From contig JANWUV010000006.1 of assembly GCA_025057975.1 (NCBI GenBank), forward strand, positions 62,001 through 126,000: a stretch of DNA of 64,000 nt. The letters run 5' to 3'. Positions 53,001-61,001 of this stretch are shown in pieces. The notes under the pieces were generated by a model that searched no databases, was not told the DNA's origin, and was given only the letters and a program-made list of their open reading frames with translations. Source of the stretch: Chloracidobacterium sp. GTDB lineage: Bacteria; Acidobacteriota; Blastocatellia; Chloracidobacteriales; Chloracidobacteriaceae. Each line of letters opens with the position of its first letter. Position 1 is the stretch's first letter. A program made the position numbers and the translations under genes.

Positions 53001-54626
53001 CGGTTGCCCTTGTACCGGCTGGTGAGTGAGCAACTCGCCCAGCAAATCCTGAATGCGTACTCGCGCGGGGAGTATGACCTCTATGATGAGGGCATCCCCG
53101 AAGACCTTGCCGACGGCGGTACGTTGGCGGACGCGCTGTCTAAAGTGCAGCAGGCTTGGGCGGAGCAGCTTGTGGCTTCAAAGGCCTATACGGAAGCGGA
53201 ACGCGAACTGCAGGCGATGGCGGCGCTCCGGCAAACGCTTTTCGGCCGCATGCGTGAAGACGCGCCGCCGGATACGTATATCGCTAACCCAGAGGCGTTC
53301 ATGATTGAGCCGGAATGGTTGGTCATGGCGCAAGCGGCGGTGGAACTGCGCACCGGCCGCGTTGCGGCGGCCGTGGAACGATTACGGCGCTTTGTCGCCG
53401 CGCCGGCCCCGCCGTCGAATAATTCGGAATCTGATTCGGAATCCGACCGTGACGCCAAAGCCCCGGACGCCAGTCAACGGGCGCAGCATGCCTACCACCT
53501 GCTCCTCAATGAAGGCCGGACGGAGGAGGCTGTCGCCTTTTTGGAAACTTACTACCGGCTGCGCATTCTGCAGGATGACAGCCCGGCGACGGTGCTGGGA
53601 CAGATTGAAGCGCAGTTCATGCGTCGGCAAACGGAAGCGGCGCTGGGGCGGCTCAAACAGTTTGTCGAGCGTGAAGGAACGCTGCAGGCGCTGTCCGATG
53701 CGGCGACGTTGGCCGCGAAGTACGGCGCTTATGAGCAAGCTCTCATATGGCGTCGTCGTCTCCACCAGCGTACGCCGGGCGACGCTGAAAATCGGGTTGA
53801 AATGGCTCGCATCAGCGCGCGTCTGGGCGACCTCGGAGCCGCCGCCAAGCAGCTTTATGAGCTGGCGCTGGATCGGCGGCTGACCTTGGAAGCGCGCCTG
53901 TTTGGCCTCAAGCAGCTTGCTGACATTGTACGCCGGCAGGGTGCGGCGGACATACCGGTGAGCGGCGCGGCGGGAGAGGACGCGGAAACGCTGACCATCA
54001 TAGCGGCGCTTCAAGACGCCGCCGGACGAACAACCGAAGCGCAAAAGACCTTTGAACGGGCGGCGCTGATGCCCTACGCCACAGTGGCCCGTCTGGCTTA
54101 CGGCCGATTTCTGGAACAAACCAATCGTCCCGAACAGGCTATGCAAATGTACATGCAGGCCGTTCGAGAAGGTCAGTCCTCCGACCGCGCAGATGTCATT
54201 CGCGCGGCGCTGGCCGCCAACCGCGTGGGGACGGCGACGGCGTTGGCGCGCAATCTACAGGCGGCAAAAGGCAGCGGGCTGTCCAGTCTCCCCAGCGTGG
54301 TTTATCAGCAGCCGGTCGTACCCCTGCCGGCGGCGCTGTATGTGTCAGCGCAGCACGAGCAACGTACGGCGCGGCTGACGGAACAGCGCCAAACGTTGGC
54401 GCGTTTGACGGCGGCGGCGCTGGCGCAGCGGGATGAGGAACTGGCGCTTCGCTTCGCTCAGGCTTTGCGTGATTTGGCTGACACGAGGCCGACCGTAGAA
54501 GAAGCCGAACGTCTGCTTGCAGAAGTTCGGCGGAGTTTGGAAGGGCGGCCGGTGTTGCGAACCTTGTTCAGCTTGCCGCCGACCAGCGATTTGAGTTTTT
54601 CCGATATGCTCGGTGAGCTTCGGTAA
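47031..54626 (+). CDS. Giant TPR protein (2,531 residues)
   Basis: The protein begins with one hydrophobic segment (about residues 7-28, VGWLLACVACVGLVAGLAM), then a Pro/Thr-rich linker, and then several dozen TPR or TPR-like helical hairpins spread over about 2,400 residues (for example RYDDALAVLKRAAELDPQNP and similar). The membrane or signal segment suggests an anchored or exported scaffold. A low-complexity acidic stretch of Ser/Asp/Glu repeats (SNNSESDSESDRD) occurs near residue 2130. It starts about 195 bases after the retropepsin gene. No enzyme domain is seen. Confidence 0.9.
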   Translation: MNRVRYVQPVGWLLACVACVGLVAGLAMTLTTPPWWVNTQARSQPPARKTTPAAPKKPTPATTDANRATPQELRDALYVTETFLGAPTLVPRPFAEAEAAVAALQAKYPADVRLLRYGARLNEYLGNIPKAVQLMIRYANLQPEGADGLRRLAAFYHGRGLYADEVRTLQRLALLTPSAAERTAVADRIAELVQKRGLTNVDVAGLYRRLIEQRPQDVVFLKHYLERLVADGKLDDALRALDEWQPKYPEEARHFLKLRAEVYDKRGQRDAAGAVYDQAFDPCWPRAIVRDWYDLLRRYGRYRTYRRQLQERFRKGATDFATAARLFNVLAYEGNLTAAEQTLIELEKRREKTGWSRDELDRAAVMCMNIGQYDLGARFLYSLHVTGGNAPGSPEREATLAKLVTALLEAGEREAGTTLGAGDLSLYADIAQVDRGAGFLNGILSLILAGNNIPREYAQANRSAAAYFNRALAYRFFVALQTEYPRSARLPALHVELLKAFAAMNEFETVIRLGDEFLRAFPESPDYAAVAVQVAEAEARLGRRDAERRRLTALLDWLAAHKPAGTPLLPVSSRRWVFTPDMPTPDGATRQGRLRPAYQVYDPTDPDADDEEDAFQDYDYPTNYLGDRVEPKAAVTYASVLERVIASFAAETKTTADKATPTGPNPTLAFLYGEIKKHPREEGLYERLLRWLGQQSLVDEQLKAYRQAVQRFGDNTWRHRLARWFVRNDRRAAFAEYSRQLAATLDDEDLQAYLEAFFADVQLSDNDNDARLYLQLFRFAHDRFPTNLFFVRGMLNAYRATNRMAEWARLAGRYYFADPSLRSEYLAYLSENNRLAASYAAAKSQAGVAHRQFAADAALWLSRHEEAVEAYRELAAMYPGETYYAERLATLLRSLSSVQPTARDEAAQLWAKLAAVHPTENRFLTLAGEIRAESGDWDGAKTYWEQIVRRAPGDPEAYLELATLYWDYYRYDDAVRTLRALRERSGDDTLYAYQLGALYEERQQRDLALAEYMAALAVAGPERAKVIERLAVLSRRKGFPGRIEAAFRARLAKQSTPALILGYADFLKAAERQDAAFALLAREAAQRDDIPFLEAVRDEFRAAGRAGDERQVLERMVALARDERENIKYRLQLAAFFETRNQRDDALQTLDAIARDHPTNLGVVQEVERFYGRLGAIDKAVMLARQSRDIAVGDYRRTLTLQLAKRQREAGRTAEAEQTLREWYAANPTDTEAFTQLANLLGETGRNEDLAALYKQGLAALAAGANEFEFRKGYIQVLTSLGRHEEAIDQYIELINREPEDDARLRLALRYAEQYNLLERLTRYYVDLATKADRNYRWNVVLAEVYRFQGNIGGAAEQYAKAIVNEPQRGDFRERLAALYRQAGRYDDALAVLKRAAELDPQNPNWAAATAEVYLDQGKPEQAVAALRESFLKRKRLSAEVYFSAGETLLEAGFVAEAGGFYDEGFARVMASPATEAFDEGIVAGWLRTVIYRESAVAALSKLEMLETALAKAPQNGVLSNRRYELDYKVRRELFPKVLRDYATAAQLAQLDDAVTQRLTRAEVNSADFQRLTSLAANAGLYRACETSLIRAKDAAYAARRSADDQAYIGALRSLLAFYEARLDTPAALRLLAAEEARDRFPGTFDFTAARADFCRNVGDVVAERTALEQYYWRRTGALATDEDPLVGRFLQLLYRQGDRAALQKLAAAYSPYQLQLINFLVSVREQALAQTAIENAGQSGAWQKARLAQLELYFRNQSPEVEALYRQALGIRPIGEQANRKPDPAAEVVGEDWFRTARNYGIWLTLDDARAADALRFLTAETEAAPRSATAQTALSNFLRARKRYPEALEHARLARELAPEDPEALAAEGAALYEMGDRTAALGVWRRMLEGKRDALKPYLTFLSVLADYGLLNEALPPVETYLVRKLRERARPEAYESLVALLAALSRRDAASEAAMVALLTRVTAAVPEAFTLGLQLTLTEMLPVRARLPLYRLVSEQLAQQILNAYSRGEYDLYDEGIPEDLADGGTLADALSKVQQAWAEQLVASKAYTEAERELQAMAALRQTLFGRMREDAPPDTYIANPEAFMIEPEWLVMAQAAVELRTGRVAAAVERLRRFVAAPAPPSNNSESDSESDRDAKAPDASQRAQHAYHLLLNEGRTEEAVAFLETYYRLRILQDDSPATVLGQIEAQFMRRQTEAALGRLKQFVEREGTLQALSDAATLAAKYGAYEQALIWRRRLHQRTPGDAENRVEMARISARLGDLGAAAKQLYELALDRRLTLEARLFGLKQLADIVRRQGAADIPVSGAAGEDAETLTIIAALQDAAGRTTEAQKTFERAALMPYATVARLAYGRFLEQTNRPEQAMQMYMQAVREGQSSDRADVIRAALAANRVGTATALARNLQAAKGSGLSSLPSVVYQQPVVPLPAALYVSAQHEQRTARLTEQRQTLARLTAAALAQRDEELALRFAQALRDLADTRPTVEEAERLLAEVRRSLEGRPVLRTLFSLPPTSDLSFSDMLGELR

Positions 54627-54695
54627 GGGAAGCGACATGACGAGGGCGGTTGCTCAAGATGTGGCGTGACGTTCTGACGAGCGGAAGGGGTAGCC

Positions 54696-55478
54696 ATGAC
54701 GCACACGCCGGCGGCTTCGACAGCTGAACGTCGGATGACGTTTGAAGAGTACCTGCGTTATGACGACGGAACGGATATGCGCTACGAGTTGGTGCGCGGG
54801 CTTTTGGTACCGATGGCGAATCCGCCTGCGGAACACGAGTTGGTGGTGAGCTATGCGGCTGGAGTGTTGTTGCGGCATGTGGCGCGACATGGGCTGCCGT
54901 ATGTAGTGCGAGTTAACGCCGGGGTGCAGACGGAGGTGGACACATCGCGGTTGCCGGATATTGCGGTGTACGACGCGGTAGTTTGGGAGTGGTTGTTGCG
55001 GGAGGGCGGGGCGGCGGTGCTGCGGCTTGGAGAGCCAATGCGGTTGGTGGTGGAGGTGACGAGCGAGAACTGGCGAGAGGACTACGACGAGAAGCGCGCC
55101 GAGTATGAGTGGTGCGGGATACCGGAGTACTGGGTGATAGATCGGCGGCGGCAGATGAGGGCATTGGCGTTTGGGCAGGATGGGAAGTATGTCGAAGAGG
55201 TGTTGCGGCCTGGGGGAACGTTGCGCTCGCGGGTGTTGGAAGGGTTTGTGACGCCGGTGGAAAGCCTATTGTCGCCGCCGTCACCGGAGGAGGTGGTGCA
55301 GGAGGAGTTGGCGCGCTTGGCGCAGGCGCAGGAGGAAGCGTTGGAGGCGCGGCGGTTGTTGGAAGTGGAACGACAGCGTGCGAACGCTGAGCGGCGGCGC
55401 GCGGAGGCGGCGGAAGCGCAGGCGCGTCGGTTGGCGGAGCGGCTGCGCGCGCTTGGGCTGGAGACGGATGACCTGTAG
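54696..55478 (+). CDS. Uma2-family nuclease with C-terminal coiled coil
   Basis: The 260-residue protein has the DUF820/Uma2 PD-(D/E)XK-type fold: MTFEEYLRY, ELVRGLLVPM, RLPDIAVYD, then VVEVTSENWREDYDEKRAEYEWCGIPEYWVID with the likely catalytic residues, and a coiled-coil tail rich in Arg/Glu/Ala (about residues 200-250). Such genes are numerous and mobile in cyanobacteria and Acidobacteria. The coding strand is strikingly G-rich compared with neighbours, a sign of transfer or a different mutational history. GGAAGGGG precedes the ATG. Confidence 0.88.
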   Translation: MTHTPAASTAERRMTFEEYLRYDDGTDMRYELVRGLLVPMANPPAEHELVVSYAAGVLLRHVARHGLPYVVRVNAGVQTEVDTSRLPDIAVYDAVVWEWLLREGGAAVLRLGEPMRLVVEVTSENWREDYDEKRAEYEWCGIPEYWVIDRRRQMRALAFGQDGKYVEEVLRPGGTLRSRVLEGFVTPVESLLSPPSPEEVVQEELARLAQAQEEALEARRLLEVERQRANAERRRAEAAEAQARRLAERLRALGLETDDL

Positions 55479-55535
55479 GGCGACGTTCTAGGCGCAACCC
55501 TTAACCATTAGCAAGAAAGGAAGTGTTTTCCCGTC

Positions 55536-56495
55536 ATGACCCTATCCGTGCAGGAAGTCGCCGACTTCATCCGGCGGCAACTGCATCTCGTCGTCGTCGG
55601 TCAGGACGCCGTCATTGACCAAATCCTCATTGGGCTATTTGCTGAAGGCCATGTCCTGCTCGAAGGTCCGCCCGGTACGGCCAAAACCCTCATGGTCAAA
55701 ACGCTGGCGCGCGTCATCGGTGCGGACTTCAATCGAATCCAGTTCACGCCCGACCTGATGCCGGCGGATGTGACCGGAACCAACGTGTACAACACGGCAA
55801 CCGGCTTGTTTACCTTCCGGCCCGGCCCCGTTTTTACGGATTTGCTGCTTGCCGATGAAATCAACCGGACGCCGCCCAAGACGCAATCCGCCCTGCTGGA
55901 AGCCATGGAAGAGCGGCAGGTGACGGTGGACGGTGAAACCCATCGCATGTCGCCGTTGTTTATGGTGCTGGCGACGCAGAATCCGATTGAGTACGAGGGC
56001 ACATACCCGCTTCCCGAAGCCCAACTGGATCGCTTTCTGCTGAAGATTCTGGTGGACTACCCCACGCTGGAGGAAGAGTTGCAGGTCGTCGCCAACTGGA
56101 ACACCGGCTTCAATGTCCGTCGGCTCGACGCCGTACCGCTGGAAAGTCTGCCGGATGTCAGCGTGATTCTTCAGTGTCGGGCAACGGTTCGGGATGTCGC
56201 TACCGAGGAAGGCGTCCGACGTTACATCGTGGACATCATTCGCAATACGCGCCCACCCGCCGCGCCGAACTTGACGTGGGGAGCGAGTCCGCGTGCGGCC
56301 GTGGCGCTTCTTCTGACGGCGAAGGCGCACGCCGCTATGGACGGCCGGTCGTTTGTGACACCGGATGATGTCAAGGCGGTCGCCGCCCCAGCGTTGCGTC
56401 ATCGGATCGTGTTGCGTTCGGAGGCCGAAATTGACGGCGTAACCCCGGATGAGATCATTGCCGCTATTGTTCGGCGCGTCGCCGTACCGCGTTAG
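55536..56495 (+). CDS. MoxR-family AAA+ ATPase
   Basis: The 319-residue protein has the MoxR/RavA AAA+ core: Walker [26 protein letters not shown], Walker [24 protein letters not shown] and [23 protein letters not shown]. These are chaperones that insert cofactors or assemble complexes, typically with a DUF58/VWA partner, none of which is next to it here. AAGGAAG precedes the ATG. Confidence 0.94.
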   Translation: MTLSVQEVADFIRRQLHLVVVGQDAVIDQILIGLFAEGHVLLEGPPGTAKTLMVKTLARVIGADFNRIQFTPDLMPADVTGTNVYNTATGLFTFRPGPVFTDLLLADEINRTPPKTQSALLEAMEERQVTVDGETHRMSPLFMVLATQNPIEYEGTYPLPEAQLDRFLLKILVDYPTLEEELQVVANWNTGFNVRRLDAVPLESLPDVSVILQCRATVRDVATEEGVRRYIVDIIRNTRPPAAPNLTWGASPRAAVALLLTAKAHAAMDGRSFVTPDDVKAVAAPALRHRIVLRSEAEIDGVTPDEIIAAIVRRVAVPR

Positions 56496-56595
56496 AGCTG
56501 TTTCCGCTTGCGTGGAGCGACTCGCGGCATGAACTGCGATCTAGACGGGCTACGCCATACGTCGTTGGAAGATTCACCAGCCTGCGCTTTGGGGT

Positions 56596-57426
56596 TTAGT
56601 GCGGCGGAATGTTGCCGGTTGTGTTGGCTTGCGCCAGCCGCTGCTTGATGGCAGGCAGCATTTCATTCTGCGGTGCAAGTTGTTCCAGCTTGGCCACTAA
56701 CGGCTTAGCTTCCTCAATCCGGTTGGCGTCAAGCAGCGCCACTGCGTAGTTCTGAATAGTCAGTATGTGATTTGGGTCAATACTTAGCGACTGCTTGAAA
56801 TACGCCATCGCCTTGTCCAGTTGCTGCGGCCGGCGGAAGTAGTAGGTCAAGCCTAAGTCTGTGATGACATTGACATCCTTAGGCGTCAACGTTAGCGCCT
56901 TCTCATACCACTTCTGGGCGTCTTCGTAACGTTTGGCGTCAAAGAGAGCATTGGCTAGCCCGACGACAATCTGAGCATTGTTGGGTTGGAGTTTGTAAGC
57001 AGCCTCAAAGCGCGCTACGGCTTCCGAGTACTTCGCTTCAGCCGCTAGGAGGCGACCCAGTATGGCTAGCGCCTGCCAGTCGTCGGGACGGAGCTTGACC
57101 GCCGCTTCAAAGCATTCACGCGCTTCGGCGATCCGGCCGTTTTCAGCCAGAAAGACGCCAAGCCGCGTCTGCGTCTCAAAGTCGTTGCGTTTGGCGGCGG
57201 CTTCCGCGATAGCGGTCTCAACGTTGGGGTTGCGATGAATGGCGTCGTTTGGCGCCGCTCCGCCGGGGCCGCCGGCCGAGGCGTTGTTTGCCGCAAAGGC
57301 TTCGGCGCGGGCTTTTTCCGTCTGCTCGCGGATGAATTCCCGATTGCGACTATTGGTATAGGCGAACCCAATAAAGAAGCCAATAACAAGGCAGGTCACG
57401 CCAACGACCAGTGTGGATTGTTTCAT
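56596..57426 (-). CDS. Membrane-anchored TPR protein
   Basis: The 276-residue protein has an N-terminal membrane segment (about 6-24, LVVGVTCLVIGFFIGFAYT), a short linker and then at least five TPR repeats (for example ARECFEAAVKLRPDDWQALAILGRLL). It is anchored to the inner membrane. Function unknown. About 90 bases downstream of CdsA in the same direction. Confidence 0.86.
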   Translation of the reverse strand: MKQSTLVVGVTCLVIGFFIGFAYTNSRNREFIREQTEKARAEAFAANNASAGGPGGAAPNDAIHRNPNVETAIAEAAAKRNDFETQTRLGVFLAENGRIAEARECFEAAVKLRPDDWQALAILGRLLAAEAKYSEAVARFEAAYKLQPNNAQIVVGLANALFDAKRYEDAQKWYEKALTLTPKDVNVITDLGLTYYFRRPQQLDKAMAYFKQSLSIDPNHILTIQNYAVALLDANRIEEAKPLVAKLEQLAPQNEMLPAIKQRLAQANTTGNIPPH

Positions 57427-57514
57427 GCGTGTTCCATCATTGGGACACAGCGTAACGCTTACGTCGCCGTCGTCGGAATTTGGTGTGTCCTACCGTCGGC
57501 GTGTTGGGGAGTGT

Positions 57515-58336
57515 TCAATCTGACGGCAGTCCGTACCTTGCGTAGTAATAAAGCACCGGTGCATTGAAGAGCAAACTGTCTAATCGGTCGAGCAAACCGC
57601 CGTGGCCCGGAAGGACGGCGGCGGCGTCTTTCGCGCCGGCGCCGCGTTTGAGGAGCGACTCATACAGGTCGCCGAGCTGACCGATGATGTTCATGCCCAG
57701 CGCCAAAGCGACGGCGTGCGTCAGCGGCAGCGCAGGGAAAAACCAGTAGTGCACCGCCACGGCCGCTATCAGGCTGCCGAAGACGTTCCCGGCTGCGCCC
57801 TCAATGGTTTTCCCCGGACTGACAAGCGGTGCTAGTTTGTGCCGGCCAAAGGCGCGGCCGACAAAGTACGCCGTGATGTCGCCCGCCATGATGACCACAA
57901 AGAAAAACGTCAGGAAGCGGCTGCCGAGTTCGACGGGTTCGAGTCGTTTGAGTCCGATGAGAAACCCGCACAAAACGCCGACATAAACAACGCCGTGTAG
58001 GGTGGCGGCATGAGAGGGTAGGGATTTCTTGAAGTCACGCTCCGTCAGGACGCCCTGCACCATCGTCGCGCCCAGCAAGACGCCCAACCAAGCCGGTAGC
58101 AGTTCAATCGCGCGCACGTAGAAGAGCAAATGAACGCCCAGAACGCCGCAGACGCCAATCGCCGTAAAAGGCGCGAAGCCAAGTTTCTCGGCAAGGCGGA
58201 AGTACTCAACCAAGCCAAGCAGCGTGGCGACGACGACCAGCCCGACAAAGAGCAGCGGCGTGGACAGCCATACGCTCCAGAACAACAACGGGAGTGCGAG
58301 AAGCGCCGTGATGACGCGCCAAACAAGATTGGACAT
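57515..58336 (-). CDS. cdsA: Phosphatidate cytidylyltransferase
   Basis: The 273-residue polytopic protein ends with the CDP-alcohol synthesis signature SPGKTIEGAAGNVFGSL followed by KRGAGAKDAAAVLPGHGGLLDRLDSL, which is CdsA. It makes CDP-diacylglycerol from phosphatidate and CTP, the precursor of all phospholipids. About eight membrane segments. Length is normal. Confidence 0.95.
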   Translation of the reverse strand: MSNLVWRVITALLALPLLFWSVWLSTPLLFVGLVVVATLLGLVEYFRLAEKLGFAPFTAIGVCGVLGVHLLFYVRAIELLPAWLGVLLGATMVQGVLTERDFKKSLPSHAATLHGVVYVGVLCGFLIGLKRLEPVELGSRFLTFFFVVIMAGDITAYFVGRAFGRHKLAPLVSPGKTIEGAAGNVFGSLIAAVAVHYWFFPALPLTHAVALALGMNIIGQLGDLYESLLKRGAGAKDAAAVLPGHGGLLDRLDSLLFNAPVLYYYARYGLPSD

Positions 58337-58383
58337 GGGCGCGGCGGCTGCGTCAAATGGATGCGCCTTAGAAGGAGTGGTCG

Positions 58384-59250
58384 TCAGAAGGCATCGTCAT
58401 CGCCCAGCTTTGGTTCGGGGAGCTGCCGGGCCATTTCCGGGTCAAGCGCCGCCAGCCGCTGGTAAGCCTGCTGTCCAAGCAGCGCCACGCTCCGCGATTT
58501 GGCCGCAATCGCATATTCTTTGGCGGCGGCGGCGGTGTCCTGCTTGCTTTCGTAGAGCTTCCCAAGCGCAAAAGCAATGACTTCCGGTGAGACGACGGCG
58601 TTTGCCCCGGCCTGGTCACGTTTTTCGCGCAGTCGTTTGTACTGCTCAATGGCTTCATCTACATTCCCTTCGGCCGCCAGAGCATCGGCCAACGCCAACG
58701 TGGCCAGTTGGCCGACCGCGCCCGGCGTTACAGAAAGGTCACGTAATTCCTTGATGCCTTGGGCGGGATCAAGCTTGAGCCGGCTCAGCGCCGCGTAGTA
58801 ACGACTGATGAAGCTCTGTGAAGCGTAGGCGGCCGCCCGGTCAAAAGCCGCCGCCGCTTCGGTGTACTTGGTCTTTTCGTCCGTAAAAGTCTTCTTGCCC
58901 GGAATCGGTGGGTCTTCTTCCTTGGGAGCTTCGCCTTCCTTGGGCGGCTCTTTGACTTCGGCGTTGTAGATCGCTAGCGCTTCTGCGAAAGCCTGCTCAC
59001 CCTTTGCCCGGTTGTAACTGTAAAACCAGTAGGCGCCGCCGGAAATCGTCGCCACAATCAGTACGGCCAGACCAATCTTGACGAGTGGGAGGTCAGTGTC
59101 TTCAATGGCTTGGCGTATCCGTTGGAGAAAAAGATCAAAAGCCAGCGGACGAAGAAGTTCCTCCCGCTCTGGCGTCATTGGAGCCGCAGCGGCTTTCGCT
59201 TCAGCCTTTTTCTTGTTGCGAGTCGTTGTGAGCTTTACGCCAATGGCCAT
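58384..59250 (-). CDS. Membrane-anchored TPR-like protein (YfgM-like)
   Basis: The 288-residue protein has a basic N-terminus, one membrane segment (about 56-78, LVKIGLAVLIVATISGGAYWFY), a Pro/Glu/Lys insert and then TPR-like helices to its end. The architecture resembles YfgM/YtxH-like tetratricopeptide proteins of the inner membrane. No function can be assigned. It precedes cdsA on the same strand with a 47-base gap. Confidence 0.82.
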   Translation of the reverse strand: MAIGVKLTTTRNKKKAEAKAAAAPMTPEREELLRPLAFDLFLQRIRQAIEDTDLPLVKIGLAVLIVATISGGAYWFYSYNRAKGEQAFAEALAIYNAEVKEPPKEGEAPKEEDPPIPGKKTFTDEKTKYTEAAAAFDRAAAYASQSFISRYYAALSRLKLDPAQGIKELRDLSVTPGAVGQLATLALADALAAEGNVDEAIEQYKRLREKRDQAGANAVVSPEVIAFALGKLYESKQDTAAAAKEYAIAAKSRSVALLGQQAYQRLAALDPEMARQLPEPKLGDDDAF

Positions 59251-59429
59251 AGAGAAAAATCTTTTGCTCCCGTAAAGGTCAAGTCGCCGAACATAGACGC
59301 CTCACCATAGCCTGTCAAGCAATGGTTTTTGCGCGGTGCGCGGCTTGCCTTCTGAGGAGGCTGGCAGGCGGACTGGCTGCGCTGCTCCAATCCGGCCATT
59401 CTGCGCCAAACCAAGCCTTCCGCCGCAGC

Positions 59430-61001
59430 CTAGAACGTGCGCTGGTACTCGTTGAGGTTCAGCTTCCAGACCCGGACACCGCAAAAACGTTCGCCTTCGG
59501 GGCAAATTGGACGCGCCCCAGCCACGGCGCGCTGCGCGCACGGCGGTGCCAGCCAGCGCCCGATGCGCGGATTGACGGCGCGAATCTGCTGCGCCTCCTC
59601 GACCGAAGCCCGCCAGATTTCCTCCTGCGCCAAGTAGCACAGGCGCATCCGGTGCTTATGGTGCAGGTTGAGCAAATCCGCCGACTCGGTAAAGCGAATC
59701 GAGACGGCGTTCGGCAACAGATACGCCGCGTCCGACGCCGCGACGCCCAGCGCCTTCAAACGCCCGACAGCCTCCCATACGCGCGCCATCGTCTCGCCGT
59801 AAAACCGTTCCGCCCGCTCATCCAGTCGAATGAGCGCCGGCGTTTCGTAGTCTGGTTCCACATCCAAATGCCCAGTCAGCAGCGGACGCGAGGCAGGCGT
59901 CATCCGGTGGCGCTGATCCTGCGAATCCGCCGTGTGGCTGAGTTTCTTGCGGAAGGTGTAATGCGCATGCACGAGCGCGCGCGTCACCTTCCCGTGCGTC
60001 GTCAAGTTCAAGCTTTCTCCTAGCAGCCGGTTGCGCGCCGGGTCGAGCGCCAGCGCGATGGCCTCGTCGTCGGTCAGCGCCGACGGCGGCAAACCCAAGA
60101 CTTCGCGGACGGTCGCCGCCACGACTTCTTCATTGTGCGCCTTCCAGTCCACCAGACGCGACACCCGCCCCTCCAACGAGGCGTCAAACGCCTCCCGAAA
60201 CGCCCGCCGCGCGCCGTCATCTGCGCCCCAGCCCGCAAAAACAAACTCCTGATGCGCCTCTGGCGGCAACGGCTCCTCCAGCACCGTCTGGTAGAGGGGG
60301 TCGTGCGCCAGCAGCGCCGCAACCATCGCGCCCACTACCGCGCGTGTCTCCTCCGGCGCGTCATACTGGTTGCACAGCCGCCAGTACCGCAGCAACGTCA
60401 CGCCGGACACTGTGTGGTACAGGTATGCAAACGTCGCTACCGGCAACACGTAGCGGGCGACTTCCATGGCGCGCTTGGTGATTTTGCTCCGCACCTTGGG
60501 ATGCGCCGGGTCATGCTTCGAGAATAACTTCAGGTACTCCGCCGTCACGACTGGGCGCAGCATGTCCGTCAACTGCTCGTAAGCGGCAAATTGCCGCGCC
60601 ACTGTCGTCTCATAGACGGTCAGCGCCTCGCCTGTGAGTGCTGGAATAAAGTACGTTCCGGGCTTGACCGGCACATACCGCTGGCTTACTTGCTCCGAGT
60701 TGTAGAACGGATGCGCGTGCAGGAAGCTCCAGATGAACTGCCGCGACACGTTTGCCAGTGCGAACTGAAAGTGCGCGTGCTGGTAGGTCGTATGGTGGCC
60801 GGCGGCGTAGATGCTGCGCGCCAACGGCTCAAAGCCTTCCCGAATGTCCTCGTCGCGGACAATCCCGCGCGCCGAATAACAGGTCTTCGCCGTGGCGACG
60901 ACGTTCTTGAACGGCGTCGGAAAAGCTTTCGTTAGGCTGACCAGCGGGGGCGCCGAGCGAAACGAAACGGATGGACAAGCAACGGCCATAGATATCTTCA
61001 C
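59430..61001 (-). CDS. Double-length ThyX-like protein (tandem degenerate halves)
   Basis: The 523-residue protein is about twice the usual ThyX length of 220-250. The first half shows HTTYQHAHFQFALANVSRQF and NSEQVSQRY (101-109, like the NExSxRY motif) but LHAH in place of RHR. The second half has the RHR (364-366) in SHTADSQDQRHRMTPASRP but no NExSxRY. ThyX makes dTMP from dUMP with flavin; whether this divergent fold still does is unknown. It overlaps the E1-alpha gene by 4 bases. The C-terminal 30 residues have several cysteines. Confidence 0.8.
   Translation of the reverse strand: MKISMAVACPSVSFRSAPPLVSLTKAFPTPFKNVVATAKTCYSARGIVRDEDIREGFEPLARSIYAAGHHTTYQHAHFQFALANVSRQFIWSFLHAHPFYNSEQVSQRYVPVKPGTYFIPALTGEALTVYETTVARQFAAYEQLTDMLRPVVTAEYLKLFSKHDPAHPKVRSKITKRAMEVARYVLPVATFAYLYHTVSGVTLLRYWRLCNQYDAPEETRAVVGAMVAALLAHDPLYQTVLEEPLPPEAHQEFVFAGWGADDGARRAFREAFDASLEGRVSRLVDWKAHNEEVVAATVREVLGLPPSALTDDEAIALALDPARNRLLGESLNLTTHGKVTRALVHAHYTFRKKLSHTADSQDQRHRMTPASRPLLTGHLDVEPDYETPALIRLDERAERFYGETMARVWEAVGRLKALGVAASDAAYLLPNAVSIRFTESADLLNLHHKHRMRLCYLAQEEIWRASVEEAQQIRAVNPRIGRWLAPPCAQRAVAGARPICPEGERFCGVRVWKLNLNEYQRTF

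Noticed and set aside
54913-55497. A 194-residue Pro/Ala-rich frame on the minus strand
   Set aside because: It is opposite the Uma2 gene, has no ribosome binding site, and its Pro/Ala/Thr content mirrors the G-rich coding strand.
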